Positions 63,833 to 64,000 of a stretch of 64,000 bases of DNA are shown here, piece after piece. The notes under the pieces are model-generated. The model was not told the origin of the DNA, made no database searches, and saw nothing but the letters and a program-made list of their open reading frames with translations. The DNA comes from Candidatus Electrothrix aestuarii. GTDB taxonomy: Bacteria > Desulfobacterota > Desulfobulbia > Desulfobulbales > Desulfobulbaceae. Positions within the stretch are counted from its first letter, which is position 1. Every line of letters starts with the position of its first letter. Made by a program: the position numbers and the translations under genes. The stretch is from NCBI GenBank assembly GCA_032595685.2, contig CP159373.1, positions 4,627,821 through 4,691,820 on the forward strand, written 5' to 3'.

Positions 63833-64000
63833 AGATCCCCTCCTTTTCAACATAGGGACGAAGCTCAGGCCGAAGTGCTTTGTCTGTCACCAAGTCCACT
63901 GTACATTCAAGTAAATCTTCCAGATAAAACAGGAGTCCGAAATATCGCTTCGAATTCGTCGGACCATCAAAAGCGACCAAAATATCCACATCACTGGCAT
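63825..64000 (-). CDS. mntA: MntA-like nucleotidyltransferase antitoxin, partial
   Basis: C-terminal 57 residues; the start lies outside the window. SDVDILVAFDG gives the DxD part of the minimal nucleotidyltransferase GSx(n)DxD site, followed by LLECTVDLVTDKALRPELRPYVEKEGIYV. It adds AMP to HepT. The 8-base overlap with hepT (ATGTCTGA) is typical of the pair. Confidence 0.92.
   Translation of the reverse strand, partial: ASDVDILVAFDGPTNSKRYFGLLFYLEDLLECTVDLVTDKALRPELRPYVEKEGIYV

Overview
The window looks like a chromosomal segment of a Gram-negative sulfur-cycle bacterium of the Desulfobacterota, most likely Desulfobulbales and possibly the cable-bacterium group. This is an inference from gene style, not from a marker: an AhbD-type radical SAM haem synthase next to hemE, a DUF3373 outer-membrane protein, a periplasmic rhodanese paired with a MauE-like membrane protein, DUF4388 signalling, and a large load of STAND and ROCO NTPases with insertion sequences. 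No rRNA, tRNA or CRISPR array was seen.

Layout. 0.5-6.8 kb: a DUF1161 secreted protein, an orphan signal peptide, then a minus-strand cassette of a SIR2-like coiled-coil protein, an nSTAND1 ATPase with one membrane segment, and a HEAT-repeat protein (cassette A; the last two are one protein broken by a frameshift). 7-15 kb: housekeeping genes on the minus strand (MTA/SAH deaminase, response regulator with DUF4388, OmpA-like protein, metallo-beta-lactamase, HD protein, hemE, ahbD). 15-18 kb: DUF3373 porin-like protein and pgeF. 18-23.4 kb: cassette B, an intact paralogue of cassette A. 23.6-31.7 kb: carbonic anhydrase, MauE/rhodanese pair, small envelope proteins, DEAD-box helicase, YbiT-like ABC-F, cold-shock protein. 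31.7-38 kb: an OmpR-type two-component system with a cluster of small secreted proteins; 11-bp-periodic repeats precede three of them, and one is disrupted by an IS4-like element with a 9-bp target duplication.

38.9-43.8 kb: three near-identical IS91-like elements around a CPBP protease gene; a fourth, 5'-truncated copy lies at 58.3 kb. 43.8-46.6 kb: DUF4124-glutaredoxin, iron alcohol dehydrogenase, TPR protein. 46.9-58.1 kb: an accessory stretch with a ROCO GTPase, a small toxin-antitoxin-like pair, an SGNH hydrolase, an AlbA_2/Schlafen-type protein, an M3 peptidase and an LRR-ROCO protein. 59.6-64 kb: a DUF4124-like protein, a short MurE-like ligase, and a chain of overlapping minus-strand genes (MntA, HepT, two Rpn-type nucleases).

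The strongest candidate for an undescribed system is the twice-occurring two-gene SIR2-like / nSTAND1-TM-HEAT cassette. Both SIR2-like members lack the usual catalytic Asn and His in the same way, so they may act as NAD-binding or scaffold subunits rather than NADases. Several genes are broken by one-base changes, some at homopolymer runs, so sequencing error must be excluded before biological meaning is given to any single frameshift.
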